DNA of 64,000 bases, taken from the NCBI RefSeq assembly GCF_003003055.1, contig NZ_PVTV01000013.1:1-64000 (forward strand), given 5' to 3'. Origin of the DNA: Jezberella montanilacus. Lineage in GTDB: Bacteria; Pseudomonadota; Gammaproteobacteria; Burkholderiales; Burkholderiaceae_B. The notes under the pieces are model-generated. The model saw nothing but the letters and a program-made list of their open reading frames with translations, had not been told where the DNA came from and did no database searches. This document shows, one piece after another, positions 36,250 to 44,548 of the stretch; the stretch's first letter is position 1, and each line of letters begins with the position of its first letter. A program made the translations under genes and the position numbers.

Positions 36250-36512
36250 TCAGCAAGAAACTAACCCAAACTCATCCTTACATTGCGAAACTGTCGTTTT
36301 TACGTCGGCAAGTTCTGCGCATACGTGATTTTCAAATCTGATTAGCCTTGCCTCGACTTGGTTTACCTTTTCATCGACTCGCATAACCTTGGATTCGACA
36401 TACAGGACTTTAGATTCGACTTGGTTGCATATTTATCGTGCTCTTCGTCATAGACACTCTGAAGCACTTGAGCGTGAGCTTCAGCCTGATCGCCATGGTT
36501 TTAAATAATCAG
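36250..36512 (-). pseudogene. remnant of a coiled-coil repeat gene
   Basis: On the minus strand the frame ending at the TGA 36252-36250 reads VESKVLYVESKVMRVDEKV NQVEARLIRFENHV and on to FGLVSC, a seven-residue repeat. Upstream, a different frame gives DQAEAHAQVLQSVYDEEHDKYAT; the two join by a single-base shift near 36425. No start codon with a ribosome site is seen. It looks like a decayed relative of the coiled-coil genes at 38687 and 40572, though direct homology is not shown. Confidence 0.5.
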
Positions 36513-36655
36513 ATAGATTGCCTTCCAGATGCTTGCCGTGGCATAGAATGGCTTACCTGATCCTCTGAGCTATCATCTCTCAAAAGCAATCGCTAAATTG
36601 TGGTTCAAAGAGCAATGCAAGCGCCACAGATCGCGCATCTAAACCGGAAATCCAA

Positions 36656-37291
36656 ATGACGTTAATTGAGCATTTACAGTGGCGCTACGCAACCAAAAAG
36701 TTTGATTCAACACGAGTGGTTGCAGCAGACAAAATTGACAGGATCCTTGAGGCTGTGCGTTTGTCTGCCAGTTCAAGCGGTTTGCAGCCTTATGAATTAT
36801 TTGTCATCACGAACAAAGACCTTCGCGAACAAATCAAGCCCATTGCGATGAATCAGACACAAGTGACGGACTGTTCTCATTTGATCGTATTTGCGGCTTG
36901 GGATAATTACACAGCTGAGCGCATTAATGAAAACTTCGACAGAACTGAGACGATCCGCAATGTAAGAAGTGAATCGGGAACCGCCTATCGCCAAATGTTG
37001 CTGAATCTCTATCCCGCAAGAGACCCTGAAGTGAATTTCACCCATGCAGCAAAACAGGCTTATATTGCCTTGGGTACCGCCTTGATTGCCGCGGCAGATG
37101 AAGGTGTCGACGCGACCCCAATGGAAGGCTTCAATCCTCAAGGTCTAGACGAACTCTTAAATCTGAAGGAAAAAGGATTGCGTAGCGTCGTCATTTTACC
37201 GTTGGGATATAGAAAAGCTGACGAAGATTGGTTGGCGAGCCTGCAAAAGGTTCGCACACCGAGCGAGCGCTTCATTAACTGGCTGCGGTAG
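36656..37291 (+). CDS. NAD(P)H-dependent nitroreductase family oxidoreductase
   Basis: 211 aa. RYATKKFDSTRVV at the start and SASSSGLQPYELFVI are the FMN-binding motifs of the NfsB/YdgI type. The C-terminal LPLGYRKADEDWLA is typical. It differs from the nitroreductase at 31507 in length and sequence. It is followed 17 bp later by a response regulator. Confidence 0.88.
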   Translation: MTLIEHLQWRYATKKFDSTRVVAADKIDRILEAVRLSASSSGLQPYELFVITNKDLREQIKPIAMNQTQVTDCSHLIVFAAWDNYTAERINENFDRTETIRNVRSESGTAYRQMLLNLYPARDPEVNFTHAAKQAYIALGTALIAAADEGVDATPMEGFNPQGLDELLNLKEKGLRSVVILPLGYRKADEDWLASLQKVRTPSERFINWLR

Positions 37292-37308
37292 AAGGAGTCG
37301 AATCCATC

Positions 37309-37737
37309 ATGTCAAAAGAAAACCGATTGTTAGAAATCCGCATTCTTTTTGTGGATGACATGGGCATCATGCGCCGCGCCATGGAAAATTCGCTTAAAGA
37401 GATCGGTTATGTCCGGTTAACAGAGGCGAGAGACGGACAGGCCGCCCTAGCTTTGCTTAACCAGCAAGCGTTTGATTTAGTCATTACAGATCTGGACATG
37501 CCTGTGCTTGACGGCATAGGGCTGTTGAAGGCCATAAAAGCAAACGAACGTCTGGCCAAGATACCTGTCTTAATCGTTTCTGCTGAAACCGAACGGCACA
37601 AGATTGTCAGCGCAATCACGAACGGAGCTCACGGCTATATTATTAAGCCCTTCGCCATCGCCAAGTTAAAGGGCAAAATAGACGAGATTTTGGACAAAGC
37701 TGAACTTCAAGCCACGCCGCCTAAGACCAACAAGTAA
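37309..37737 (+). CDS. CheY-like response regulator
   Basis: 142 aa single receiver domain. The phospho-acceptor Asp is in LVITDLDMPVLDG, the acidic pair in LFVDDMG, and the switch residues in VSAETE and the KPFAIAK loop. No output domain. AAGGAG precedes the start. No histidine kinase is adjacent, so it works with a partner elsewhere. Confidence 0.9.
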   Translation: MSKENRLLEIRILFVDDMGIMRRAMENSLKEIGYVRLTEARDGQAALALLNQQAFDLVITDLDMPVLDGIGLLKAIKANERLAKIPVLIVSAETERHKIVSAITNGAHGYIIKPFAIAKLKGKIDEILDKAELQATPPKTNK

Positions 37738-37870
37738 TAAGCAACAAGCGTTTAACAACCAAGTCAAAATCAGGTCGAAGTTCGATGACCGGGTATTGTG
37801 CAACCGGCTAAGCACATCCTTTTGATTCTGAGGATACGCTTGTCTGTGGAACGGCCCGCTTACTTTCGGT

Positions 37871-38497
37871 TCAACCTAGCAGCACCATAAAACCTCGCGG
37901 CGTTGCGATGCGGGCCTGAAAACCTGGCTTCGGTGCTGCCACGACTGGGATATCGATTTCCAATTGCTTATAGATATCCTGTAAGGCCTCAGCCTGGGGA
38001 TGCAACACCTCAAAACTAACCCACTCGCAGCCCGAGGGCGAACTGACAGAGGGGTGCGGGGCATGCCGCCAATCAATGAAGAATGGGATCTGAGGTCCAA
38101 AAGAGCTGTCGATCAGCAAGCTTGTCCATTCCAATTTAGTCCCATCTGGTTTTTTGCGACTACCAGGGTCAAGCTTGCTGCGAAGGTCTGCGAGGCCTTG
38201 CGTTGCGTCCAGTTTTTTCTGGATAGTATCGGTCTGCATGGCATAGGTAAGAATGGTTGGACCAGACAGTGACCTGATACGATCGGTTCTTGCATTATGA
38301 AGATCCATTCTGGCTGGATCAAGCGCCAAGATTTCGAGATAACTATTGCTGCCTAAAGAAATCAAGGCATTACTCGTACCGTAGATTGGATGTACGCCAC
38401 CAAATACCGCATCCAAACCGGTCAGCTTCTGGATTAAGGCTACACCCTCATTGAGATCGGCGATACCGAGCTGGATGTGATCAGGTCTCATACGCAT
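37871..38497 (-). CDS. VOC-superfamily glyoxalase-like protein
   Basis: 208 aa. HIQLGIADLNEGVALIQKLTG opens a glyoxalase-like (Glyoxalase_3 type) domain and HPIYGTSNALISLGSNSYLEILALDP is the first beta strand pair with a metal-ligand-like Glu. The protein is a single long domain of unknown substrate. Start 38497 or 38491 cannot be separated. Confidence 0.78.
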   Translation of the reverse strand: MRMRPDHIQLGIADLNEGVALIQKLTGLDAVFGGVHPIYGTSNALISLGSNSYLEILALDPARMDLHNARTDRIRSLSGPTILTYAMQTDTIQKKLDATQGLADLRSKLDPGSRKKPDGTKLEWTSLLIDSSFGPQIPFFIDWRHAPHPSVSSPSGCEWVSFEVLHPQAEALQDIYKQLEIDIPVVAAPKPGFQARIATPRGFMVLLG

Positions 38498-38563
38498 TTC
38501 ACTGGATTCCTAGGTTTGTTTTGGTTTTGTCGGTTTGATTCTACCGTGCGCTTGGTCGCTGAG

Positions 38564-39075
38564 CGTTGAAAGTTGAAAGCAATTGTTTCCGTAATATTGC
38601 TGATGGATAAACACCCGCGGTAACGTGTTAGTGAAGGGGGCAGCGTCGCTATCATCACCGCCACTTTCAGGCCCTTGGAACCCTGCATGGAAACCAGAAT
38701 GACAGCACTTGAAAACCGCTTCGATACTATCCTACCAACTTTAGCCACCAAAGCAGATGTCAAAGCCCTTGAGCTCAAACTTGCTGAGTCGTCAGCTCAA
38801 CTTGAGCTCAAACTGGCAGAGTCGTCGGCTCAACTTGAACTCAAACTGGCAGAGTCGTCAGCTCAACATCAGACGAGTCTCAATAGGTTAGAGATAAAGT
38901 TACTCGATATCATTCATCGAGAAATCAAGACCGTTAAACAAGAGTTGCAGCAAGAGATAAAGGCCGTTTGTCAGAAGATAGATTCGAACAACTGGCGGAT
39001 GATCGTCTGGATGACGACCGTCGTGATGACTGGGTTTGCTGGTGTGTTCTACATCGCGCGGTACGTGCCGGCGGG
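38564..39075 (+). repeat. duplicated segment, copy A
   Basis: About 510 bp shared with 40449-40925: it includes some 120 bp upstream of the coiled-coil gene and the whole gene. The two copies are direct and bracket the diheme cytochrome c gene. Upstream halves are nearly identical (GAAAGCAATTGTTTCCGTAA and onward), so the promoter was copied as well. Confidence 0.85.
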
Positions 39076-39079
39076 CTGA
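38687..39079 (+). CDS. coiled-coil protein with C-terminal membrane helix (copy A)
   Basis: 130 aa. Residues about 8-30 (ALENRFDTILPTLATKADV) are followed by three tandem copies of an 11-residue unit LELKLAESSAQ, then more coiled coil, and a single membrane helix near the C-terminus (WMTTVVMTGFAGVFYIARYV). This is the layout of hendecad coiled-coil, tail-anchored proteins of unknown role. ATG 38687 is preferred to a TTG 12 bp upstream. Copy B at 40572 is a close paralogue. Confidence 0.75.
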   Translation: METRMTALENRFDTILPTLATKADVKALELKLAESSAQLELKLAESSAQLELKLAESSAQHQTSLNRLEIKLLDIIHREIKTVKQELQQEIKAVCQKIDSNNWRMIVWMTTVVMTGFAGVFYIARYVPAG

Positions 39080-39226
39080 GCGACCGAGTTGGATCAGCAA
39101 CTTGCAAAACCACAAGGCCAATGATTTCGTCCTAGACAATATTTGCGAGATACGTTGTACGCTGTACGCTGTTTACCGCAGCTCTCGGCATTTTTCGTCA
39201 ATTGACTGCCGCATCCCTTTATATCG

Positions 39227-40297
39227 CTATGGCTCAAGCGATGCAGCATAGGCAACAACTGCTGTCATATCATCCAAAGACAGATTGGCGACGACGTCAC
39301 GCATCGCCACCGCGCCAGCCCCCGAGCGACTGCCGTTTCGCATGTCATACAGTTGACGAAACAGGTACTGTGTTGAACGCCCTGCCAAGGGCGGGATGGC
39401 ATCGGTGCCCCTTAAATCAGCACCGTGACAAGCGATACAGGCATTTGTCTTGCCGTTGCCTATCGTTGCAATTTTTTGTCCGCGATTAATACTGCCTATC
39501 GGTACATAGGCGGTAAAACCAGAACGGGGATCGCGCAATTCAGTTAGCGAATAATCATTGGGTACTTCAACAATTCTGTTGCCGATGGGCTCCTTTGCAT
39601 CACCGGGGATTGCTGCCCACATCGAACCCGTCGCGACGCGAGTCAACGGCACTTGATCAGTCTCAATCACCTTAATCCATGGCTTGTATTTCTGCGATGA
39701 AAAATATTCTGCCGCAGCTTTCAGCTCATCTTCTGAAAGATTTACCGCTGCAGCGAGCATTCTTAAATGCGGACCAGTTTGTGCCTCAGAGCTTCTTCGA
39801 TGTCCCGCTTGGTAATCATGTACCTGCTGCACAATGTAGCTAGCTGGCAAGCCGGCGAGCGCAGCGTTTTCTGGCCTCCCTTGTCCATTTGGATAGTGGC
39901 ACATCCCGCAAGCTCTCACCTCTGGCTTGCGCCCGTGCACAACGACTTCTGGCATCTCAGGATGTGCGCCGGGGAACCAATCGTGCGCGGTGAACAAATC
40001 GATTAGCTCAGTCCTGGTGAACGAATATTTGCTGCCATCAAGCTGATGCTTAATACCGTCATCAACGAAAGCAGGTGGCGCCGTAGAAGGCAGCACGGGA
40101 TAAGCCCACGGTGTCGTCTTTTGTAAGGGTGCACCTTCAGACGCCCCATTTCTACCTTGCTGACCGCTCGCAGGCCCAAATATCAAAGCCAACAGTAAGA
40201 CTAACAATAAGCGATAAGCACTCGACTTCGCTGGTGTAGCAAGGCCAAACCATGAATCAAACTGATACCTCGTCGTTGCGGCGATTGTTATATTCAT
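39227..40297 (-). CDS. exported diheme cytochrome c
   Basis: About 356 aa. A hydrophobic N-terminal export segment (LLLVLLLALIFGPASG) precedes two haem sites: CGMCH near the middle and CIACH in the C-terminal domain. Methionine ligands are probably in the RMLAAAVNLSEDEL and GAVAMRDVVANLS stretches. Each half looks like a class I cytochrome c. ATG 40297 is chosen; the frame extends to 40411 without a plausible start. It lies between the two copies of the coiled-coil gene. Confidence 0.82.
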   Translation of the reverse strand: MNITIAATTRYQFDSWFGLATPAKSSAYRLLLVLLLALIFGPASGQQGRNGASEGAPLQKTTPWAYPVLPSTAPPAFVDDGIKHQLDGSKYSFTRTELIDLFTAHDWFPGAHPEMPEVVVHGRKPEVRACGMCHYPNGQGRPENAALAGLPASYIVQQVHDYQAGHRRSSEAQTGPHLRMLAAAVNLSEDELKAAAEYFSSQKYKPWIKVIETDQVPLTRVATGSMWAAIPGDAKEPIGNRIVEVPNDYSLTELRDPRSGFTAYVPIGSINRGQKIATIGNGKTNACIACHGADLRGTDAIPPLAGRSTQYLFRQLYDMRNGSRSGAGAVAMRDVVANLSLDDMTAVVAYAASLEP

Positions 40298-40448
40298 TGG
40301 CAGGATGGAAACCCAAAAAATGCACTTAAGGACAATCAGGCCCTTAGAATACCGAAAAAAGCCTAAGCCCGCGGCACAACCGTTAATTTTCGAGATGCCT
40401 ATGATCCGCACAAACGACAGCCAACAGGAAAGGCATATGCGCCCCGAC

Positions 40449-40925
40449 CGTTAAAAGTTGAAAGCAATTGTTTCCGTAATATTGCTGATGGATAAACACC
40501 TGCGGTAATGTGTTAGTGAGGTGGGCGTCGTCGCTATCATCAACGCCACCTTCAGACCCTTGGAACCCTGCATGGAAAACAGAATGACAGCACTTGAAGA
40601 CCGCTTCGATACTATCCTACCAACTTTAGCCACCAAAGCAGATGTCAAAGCCCTTGAGCTCAAACTTGCTGAGTCGTCAGCTCAACTTGAGCTCAAACTG
40701 GCAGAATCGTCAGCTCAACTTGAACTCAAACTGGCAGAGTCGTCGGCTCAACAGCAGAACAGTCTCAATAAGTTAGAGATTAAGTTGCTCGACATCATTC
40801 ATCAAGAGATAAAGGCCGTTTGTCAGAAAATTGATTCGAACAACTGGCGGATGATCGTCTGGATGACAAGCGTCGTGATGACGGGGTTTGCAGGTGTGTT
40901 CTATATCGCTAGGTACGTACCACTA
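40449..40925 (+). repeat. duplicated segment, copy B
   Basis: Direct copy of 38564-39075, with a 33 bp (11 codon) deletion in the coding part and scattered point changes. See copy A. Confidence 0.85.
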
Positions 40926-40931
40926 GCCTAA
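40572..40931 (+). CDS. coiled-coil protein with C-terminal membrane helix (copy B)
   Basis: 119 aa. Same plan as copy A: N-terminal MENRMTALEDRFDTILPTLA, three LELKLAESSAQ units and the C-terminal helix (WMTSVVMTGFAGVFYIARY). It lacks one 11-residue stretch (KTVKQELQQEI) after IIHQE. ATG 40572 is the matching start. Differences between copies are mainly silent or conservative, suggesting both are kept. Confidence 0.75.
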   Translation: MENRMTALEDRFDTILPTLATKADVKALELKLAESSAQLELKLAESSAQLELKLAESSAQQQNSLNKLEIKLLDIIHQEIKAVCQKIDSNNWRMIVWMTSVVMTGFAGVFYIARYVPLA

Positions 40932-41103
40932 GTGTGACCGCATCGCTCTGCTTCTGACTGGCCTGTCGAACGTCGGATAGCGAGGAAATTCAACTGTGAG
41001 CTGAATTACCAGGGGGCGATGAATCCCCTGAAATGTGGGATGTCGGAATTAAACATTTCCGACTAAATTTCATAATTGGATTCAAAAAATAGGACTGGTC
41101 GCC

Positions 41104-41331
41104 TTGATTACTATTACGAGTTTCAATTATCTGAGCAATGGTAAAGAGTATTCAGCAAAACTTGCGACCGCTGAACAACTGGCAAATTTTTTAGCAGCGG
41201 ATCCTAAGCGTGGTATCAATGGGAACTGCAAATGTGGAACAGAACCGCAATGCTTTGAAGGAAATGTCTGGCGTTGCGAAGCAAGCGGTCAAGTGGGTTG
41301 TTTTTGGTATGTCACAAACGAGCTATGTTGA
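41104..41331 (+). CDS. small cysteine-rich protein of unknown function
   Basis: 75 aa: MITITSFNYLSNGKEYSAKL ..., with six cysteines in the C-terminal half (NCKCG, PQCF, RCEASG, GCFW, LC). No signal peptide is visible, so the cysteines more likely bind metal than form periplasmic disulfides. No family recognised. The start is the first ATT/ATG region after a gap; the frame is short, so the call rests on its protein-like composition. Confidence 0.5.
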   Translation: MITITSFNYLSNGKEYSAKLATAEQLANFLAADPKRGINGNCKCGTEPQCFEGNVWRCEASGQVGCFWYVTNELC

Positions 41332-41358
41332 AATGGCGACCATTTGACAGGAACATAA

Positions 41359-41475
41359 CTAAAGCACCTGCTCAAGAAAGTCTCGGGTGCGTTGAGCCTG
41401 CGGTTGATCAAACAGTTGGTCCGTATTCAACCGGCGCGCACAAATATGGTCATCAAACAGCGCATGATTCGATTC
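41359..41475 (-). pseudogene. possible C-terminal fragment of an ABC-type ATPase gene
   Basis: The minus frame ending at the stop 41361-41359 reads LNTDQLFDQPQAQRTRDFLEQVL. This resembles the last residues of amino-acid ABC transporter ATPases (QLF-NPQ--RT--FL--VL). Nothing upstream continues the ATPase fold. A chance match is possible over this length. Confidence 0.35.
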
Positions 41476-41595
41476 CCGTTGGCGAACTCAAACCCGCGTC
41501 CGCAATCTTGGTGTGCGGAGATTAGTTGCCTTAAACGCCGCACATATTGCGGTGATTGATTTGCGCTCACGGCGAATAAGTCTCGTAATCGCCGC

Positions 41596-41685
41596 ATGAA
41601 ACGCAGAGATTACCTCTACATCTGGCAAGCCCCTAACTGGCCGAACTGGCGCTACGACCTGTCGACCTTGGCACTCAAGGGCTGA
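41596..41685 (+). pseudogene. N-terminal remnant of a Fic/DUF4172 protein
   Basis: 29 codons: MKRRDYLYIWQAPNWPNWRY ... then a stop. The IWQ-P-WPN--YD pattern is the hallmark of the DUF4172 segment that begins many Fic-domain proteins. The rest of the gene (Fic HPFxxGNG core) is missing. It marks decayed accessory DNA upstream of the alpA and AbiE genes. Confidence 0.65.
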
Positions 41686-41738
41686 TGGGCTTTACTTGTG
41701 ACTTCTTCATCTGTAGAACACCTCATAATGAGAAAATT

Positions 41739-41778
41739 CTACCTCTAACCTCGGTTAACCTAGGGGACGATTACCTCT
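41739..41778 (+). mobile_element. IS3-type element end remnant
   Basis: CTACCTCTAACCTCGG ... GGGGACGATTACCTCT matches, with few changes, the minus-strand sequence at 59165-59210 that follows the stop codon of an IS3-type transposase remnant. It therefore marks the 3' end of another copy, here on the plus strand. No coding part survives. Confidence 0.5.
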
Positions 41779-41826
41779 GGAGTTTCCGATTTTCTGGCAA
41801 ACGATGTCTGGAGTTTCAGAAAAACC
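41775..41826 (+). repeat. 52 bp direct repeat, copy 1
   Basis: A 52 bp block with CTGGAGTTT ... TCTGGCAAACGATG ... CTGGAGTTTCAGAAAAACC that recurs at 45539-45590 with one difference. The two copies flank the alpA-AbiE-OLD island. It contains the short motif CTGGAGTTT twice. Confidence 0.85.
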
Positions 41827-42115
41827 GCTGAGCCGATGCGTGATTAAGTCCTGGTTAACCGCGAACACATCGAATAAGATAAGAAAAAAGTTTGAGGTAT
41901 TACTGAAGGTGTTCATGGCTCGATTCAAGCCGCCCTTTCACCGAAATGGCGTACCGTCGCCTAAACAACATGCGCCGTAGACCTAGTCCTGGAATGTTCC
42001 ACGAATTATCGGATATTGTGGCTCCTAACATTGATGAAACGGCTATTTAGTAGTCAGCCTGTCTTTAGTGGGCGCCACGAACATCTAAGCTGGCTGCCCA
42101 TCAAACGGTGGTTTT
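41827..42115. other. no recognised gene
   Basis: Between the 52 bp repeat and the alpA remnant no frame on either strand looks like a known protein. The stretch is probably decayed island DNA. Confidence 0.5.
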
Positions 42116-42420
42116 CTAGACAACCGGCGATGTCCTTTTTTTGGGGGGCATCCAAGCCGCCGTGGGTGTCCACACCACGTAACGCGGCGTCAGATTGAAA
42201 CGTCTTGAAAATTCGCCACGACGCTCCATGTCGTAGATCTGCGTATCGGCAAGCGGGATCAACTGGTGCAGTTCGGGGCAGCGGATGATGCGTCGGAAGG
42301 TAAGGGGCGCGCAACGACAAGTTGGTGGCGTTCTTCGTATCCGTCGACGTCGCGAGGCGGTTTGGCCGATGTGCAGCGAACGTCGATGCGGTCGAGTGGG
42401 CTGGAATCCTGGTTATTCAT
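42116..42420 (-). pseudogene. alpA: frameshifted AlpA-type phage/island regulator
   Basis: A good ribosome site (GAGGAG) precedes ATG 42420, giving MNNQDSSPLDRIDVRC ... RPL. The reading then continues one frame over as RRIIRCPELHQLIPLADTQ, IYDMERRGEFSRRFNL and TPRYVVW. This is the AlpA excisionase-like helix-turn-helix (IIR-PEL ... IYDMERRGEFPRR-NLTPR-VVW). One base change near 42305 breaks the gene, and after VVW the frame runs to a stop without the usual W-ExEVEAW tail. It points to an integrated element. Confidence 0.75.
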
Positions 42421-42562
42421 CTTTTGCTCCTCGAAGGGGCAATGCTTGATCAGTCATCGTTCGGAATTGGCCATGTAGAGCAATGGTGACTATCGGCAGT
42501 CTTATAGGCAACTGGCTACGGCGTACGTGGGCGGGGCTCTGCTAAGTCATTCGTCAGCCAAC

Positions 42563-42591
42563 TTGACAAGTGTCAGAAGTTTTTGCATAAT
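42563..42591 (+). promoter_or_regulatory. AbiE operon promoter
   Basis: TTGACA (42563-42568), 17 nt, CATAAT (42586-42591), 25 bp before the antitoxin start. The -35 overlaps a GACAAGTGTC inverted repeat, a plausible site for antitoxin autoregulation as known for AbiEi. Confidence 0.7.
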
Positions 42592-42615
42592 TCTACCAAA
42601 TAGGGGCGTTTCGTT

Positions 42616-43212
42616 ATGCAAACCATTGCCAAACAAGTACTGGAATACGCATCTGGGTTGCCGGAAGGCACCCCTTTGGTCGCGAAGGAGCTTCTGCATT
42701 TGGGGGGCAGGGCTGCTGTAGATCAAGTGCTCTCTCGCCTGGTGAAGCGCGGTGCCTTGTTGCGGGCTGGGCGAGGTATTTACGTCTTGCCCGTGGAGAG
42801 TCGTTTCGGGATGCATGCACCGTCCACCAGTAAAATGGTCGAAGGACTGGCTAGTCAGCGTGGGGAAGCGATCGTGCTCCATGGGGCAGCTGCGGCCAAT
42901 GCGCTTGGCCTCACCACCCAAGTGCCAATGAAGGCCATCTATCTGACATCCGGGCGAAATCGGCGTCTGAAGGTCGGCGCGCAAACGGTCGAATTCCGGC
43001 ACGCGCCCATCTGGCAACTGATCTTTCCTGGCCGTCCAGCGGGAGAGGTAGTGCGGGCGCTCGCTTGGCTGGGACCTGAGAAGGCTGGCGAAGCACTGCG
43101 CAAGCTTCGGTCCAAACTGCAACCGTCCGAACTCGAAGAAGTCGCATCGGCGCGTGCGCGCCTGCCGACCTGGATGGCGCAAGAAGTTAGTGCTTTGCTG
43201 GCGCATGGCTGA
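42616..43212 (+). CDS. abiEi: AbiEi-type antitoxin (DUF6088 family)
   Basis: 198 aa. N-terminal winged-helix region (LVAKELLHLGGRAAVDQVLSRLVKRGALLRAGRGIYVLP) and a C-terminal domain of the AbiEi type. The protein binds its promoter and neutralises the nucleotidyltransferase toxin encoded next, by transcription-level and probably other means. It overlaps the toxin start by 8 bp. Base composition is more GC-rich than the surrounding DNA, suggesting transfer. Confidence 0.82.
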   Translation: MQTIAKQVLEYASGLPEGTPLVAKELLHLGGRAAVDQVLSRLVKRGALLRAGRGIYVLPVESRFGMHAPSTSKMVEGLASQRGEAIVLHGAAAANALGLTTQVPMKAIYLTSGRNRRLKVGAQTVEFRHAPIWQLIFPGRPAGEVVRALAWLGPEKAGEALRKLRSKLQPSELEEVASARARLPTWMAQEVSALLAHG

Positions 43213-44251
43213 GTTTTTCGAACTCTCTAATGTTGAGCGCCTGGAGGCGCTCAACGCGGCTGCCAGCAGTTCCGGCCGCCTACCTCATCTGCTTGAAAAA
43301 GATATCTGGGTCGTCTGGTCGCTACGACACCTGTTCGATGGCCCCCATGCCGGTCATCTGGTCTTCAAGGGTGGAACATCTTTGTCCAAGGCTTATGGTG
43401 TCATCCGCCGGTTTTCGGAGGATGTCGATCTGACCTACGATATCCGCGCGATCGCAGGTGATTTAGTCGGAGAAGCCGACGCACCGCTGCCAGCCAGCAA
43501 GAGCCAAGAAAAGAAATGGAGCAAAGAGATCCGGGCGCGCTTGGCTGAATGGGTTTCCAGCGAAATCGCGCCAAGGCTCAAGCAGGACCTTGAGCGGCAA
43601 TCTCTACCTGCATCGGTACGCGCCGAAGATGACAAGGTTTTTATCGACTACGTTCCGTTGGCAGCAGGTACGGGCTACGTTGCCCCGGCTGTCATGCTGG
43701 AATTCGGTGCCCGCTCTACCGGCGAGCCCAGCGAACCACGCCTTATTCAGTGCGATGCGGCTGCATACCTGCCGATGCTCCTATTCCCGACGGCCACGCC
43801 CCAGGTGATGCGCGCCGAGCGCACCTTTTGGGAGAAGGCCACGGCGATCCATGTCTTCTGTGCCCAGGGGACTTTCCGTGGGGGTGAACGTTTTGCCCGT
43901 CATTGGCATGACGTGGCTCGGCTGGATGCGGCCGGTTTCGTGGATGCGGCTATCGCAGACACGGCGCTCGGTAAAGCAGTTGCCGATCATAAGAGCATGT
44001 TCTTCGCCGAGAAATCCCCGCAGGGCGAACTGATCGACTACCACGCGGCAGTTTCTGGCGGCCTGCAACTTGTACCAGATGACGGTGCGCTGGTCACGCT
44101 TGCTTCTGACTATCAGCACATGGTCGAGGACGGCTTGTTCCTTGATGATGCCGAGCCTTTTGACGTTCTGCTGGAACGATGCCGAATTATTCAGCAAAAG
44201 GCAAATACAAAACCGTCTCAGGACGCGATTTTTCTAGGCGTAGCCGTGTAG
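43205..44251 (+). CDS. abiEii: AbiEii/AbiGii-type nucleotidyltransferase toxin
   Basis: 348 aa. The nucleotidyltransferase core is VFKGGTSLSKAYGVIRRFSEDVDLTYD, with the GGTSL loop and the DVD catalytic aspartates. The family blocks growth and phage spread by modifying tRNA or using GTP (type IV-like TA, family knowledge). ATG 43205 overlaps the antitoxin's end, the usual coupling. A start 17 codons upstream is not needed. Confidence 0.85.
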   Translation: MAEFFELSNVERLEALNAAASSSGRLPHLLEKDIWVVWSLRHLFDGPHAGHLVFKGGTSLSKAYGVIRRFSEDVDLTYDIRAIAGDLVGEADAPLPASKSQEKKWSKEIRARLAEWVSSEIAPRLKQDLERQSLPASVRAEDDKVFIDYVPLAAGTGYVAPAVMLEFGARSTGEPSEPRLIQCDAAAYLPMLLFPTATPQVMRAERTFWEKATAIHVFCAQGTFRGGERFARHWHDVARLDAAGFVDAAIADTALGKAVADHKSMFFAEKSPQGELIDYHAAVSGGLQLVPDDGALVTLASDYQHMVEDGLFLDDAEPFDVLLERCRIIQQKANTKPSQDAIFLGVAV

Positions 44252-44281
44252 GCATCTATCCTCACTTAACCGGAACTGGCG

Positions 44282-44548
44282 ATGTACCTCTCAGAAATCC
44301 AGATCAAGAATTTTCGCCAGTTCGGGGCAGAAGAACCGATTTTCTGTGTGCAGTTCCACGAGGGCGTGACCGCGCTTGTCGGTGAAAATGATGCCGGAAA
44401 GACTGCTGTCGTCGATGCGATTCGCCACGTGCTTTTGACCCGTGATATGGAGTTCATGCGGCTGCAGCCTGATGATTTTCATATTCGTCTGGATGGGCAG
44501 CAAGCTGCAGATATCACCATCTGCTGCAAGTTCTCGAAGCTACGCTAA
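44282..44548 (+). pseudogene. N-terminal remnant of an OLD-family AAA nuclease
   Basis: 88 codons: MYLSEIQIKNFRQFGAEEPI ... with Walker A GENDAGKT, followed by the expected LLTRDMEFMRLQPDDFH. OLD-family proteins are ATP-dependent nucleases of about 550-650 aa; only the first part is left. It sits directly downstream of the AbiE pair, a common pairing in defence islands. The truncation point (44548) carries no obvious IS. Confidence 0.75.
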
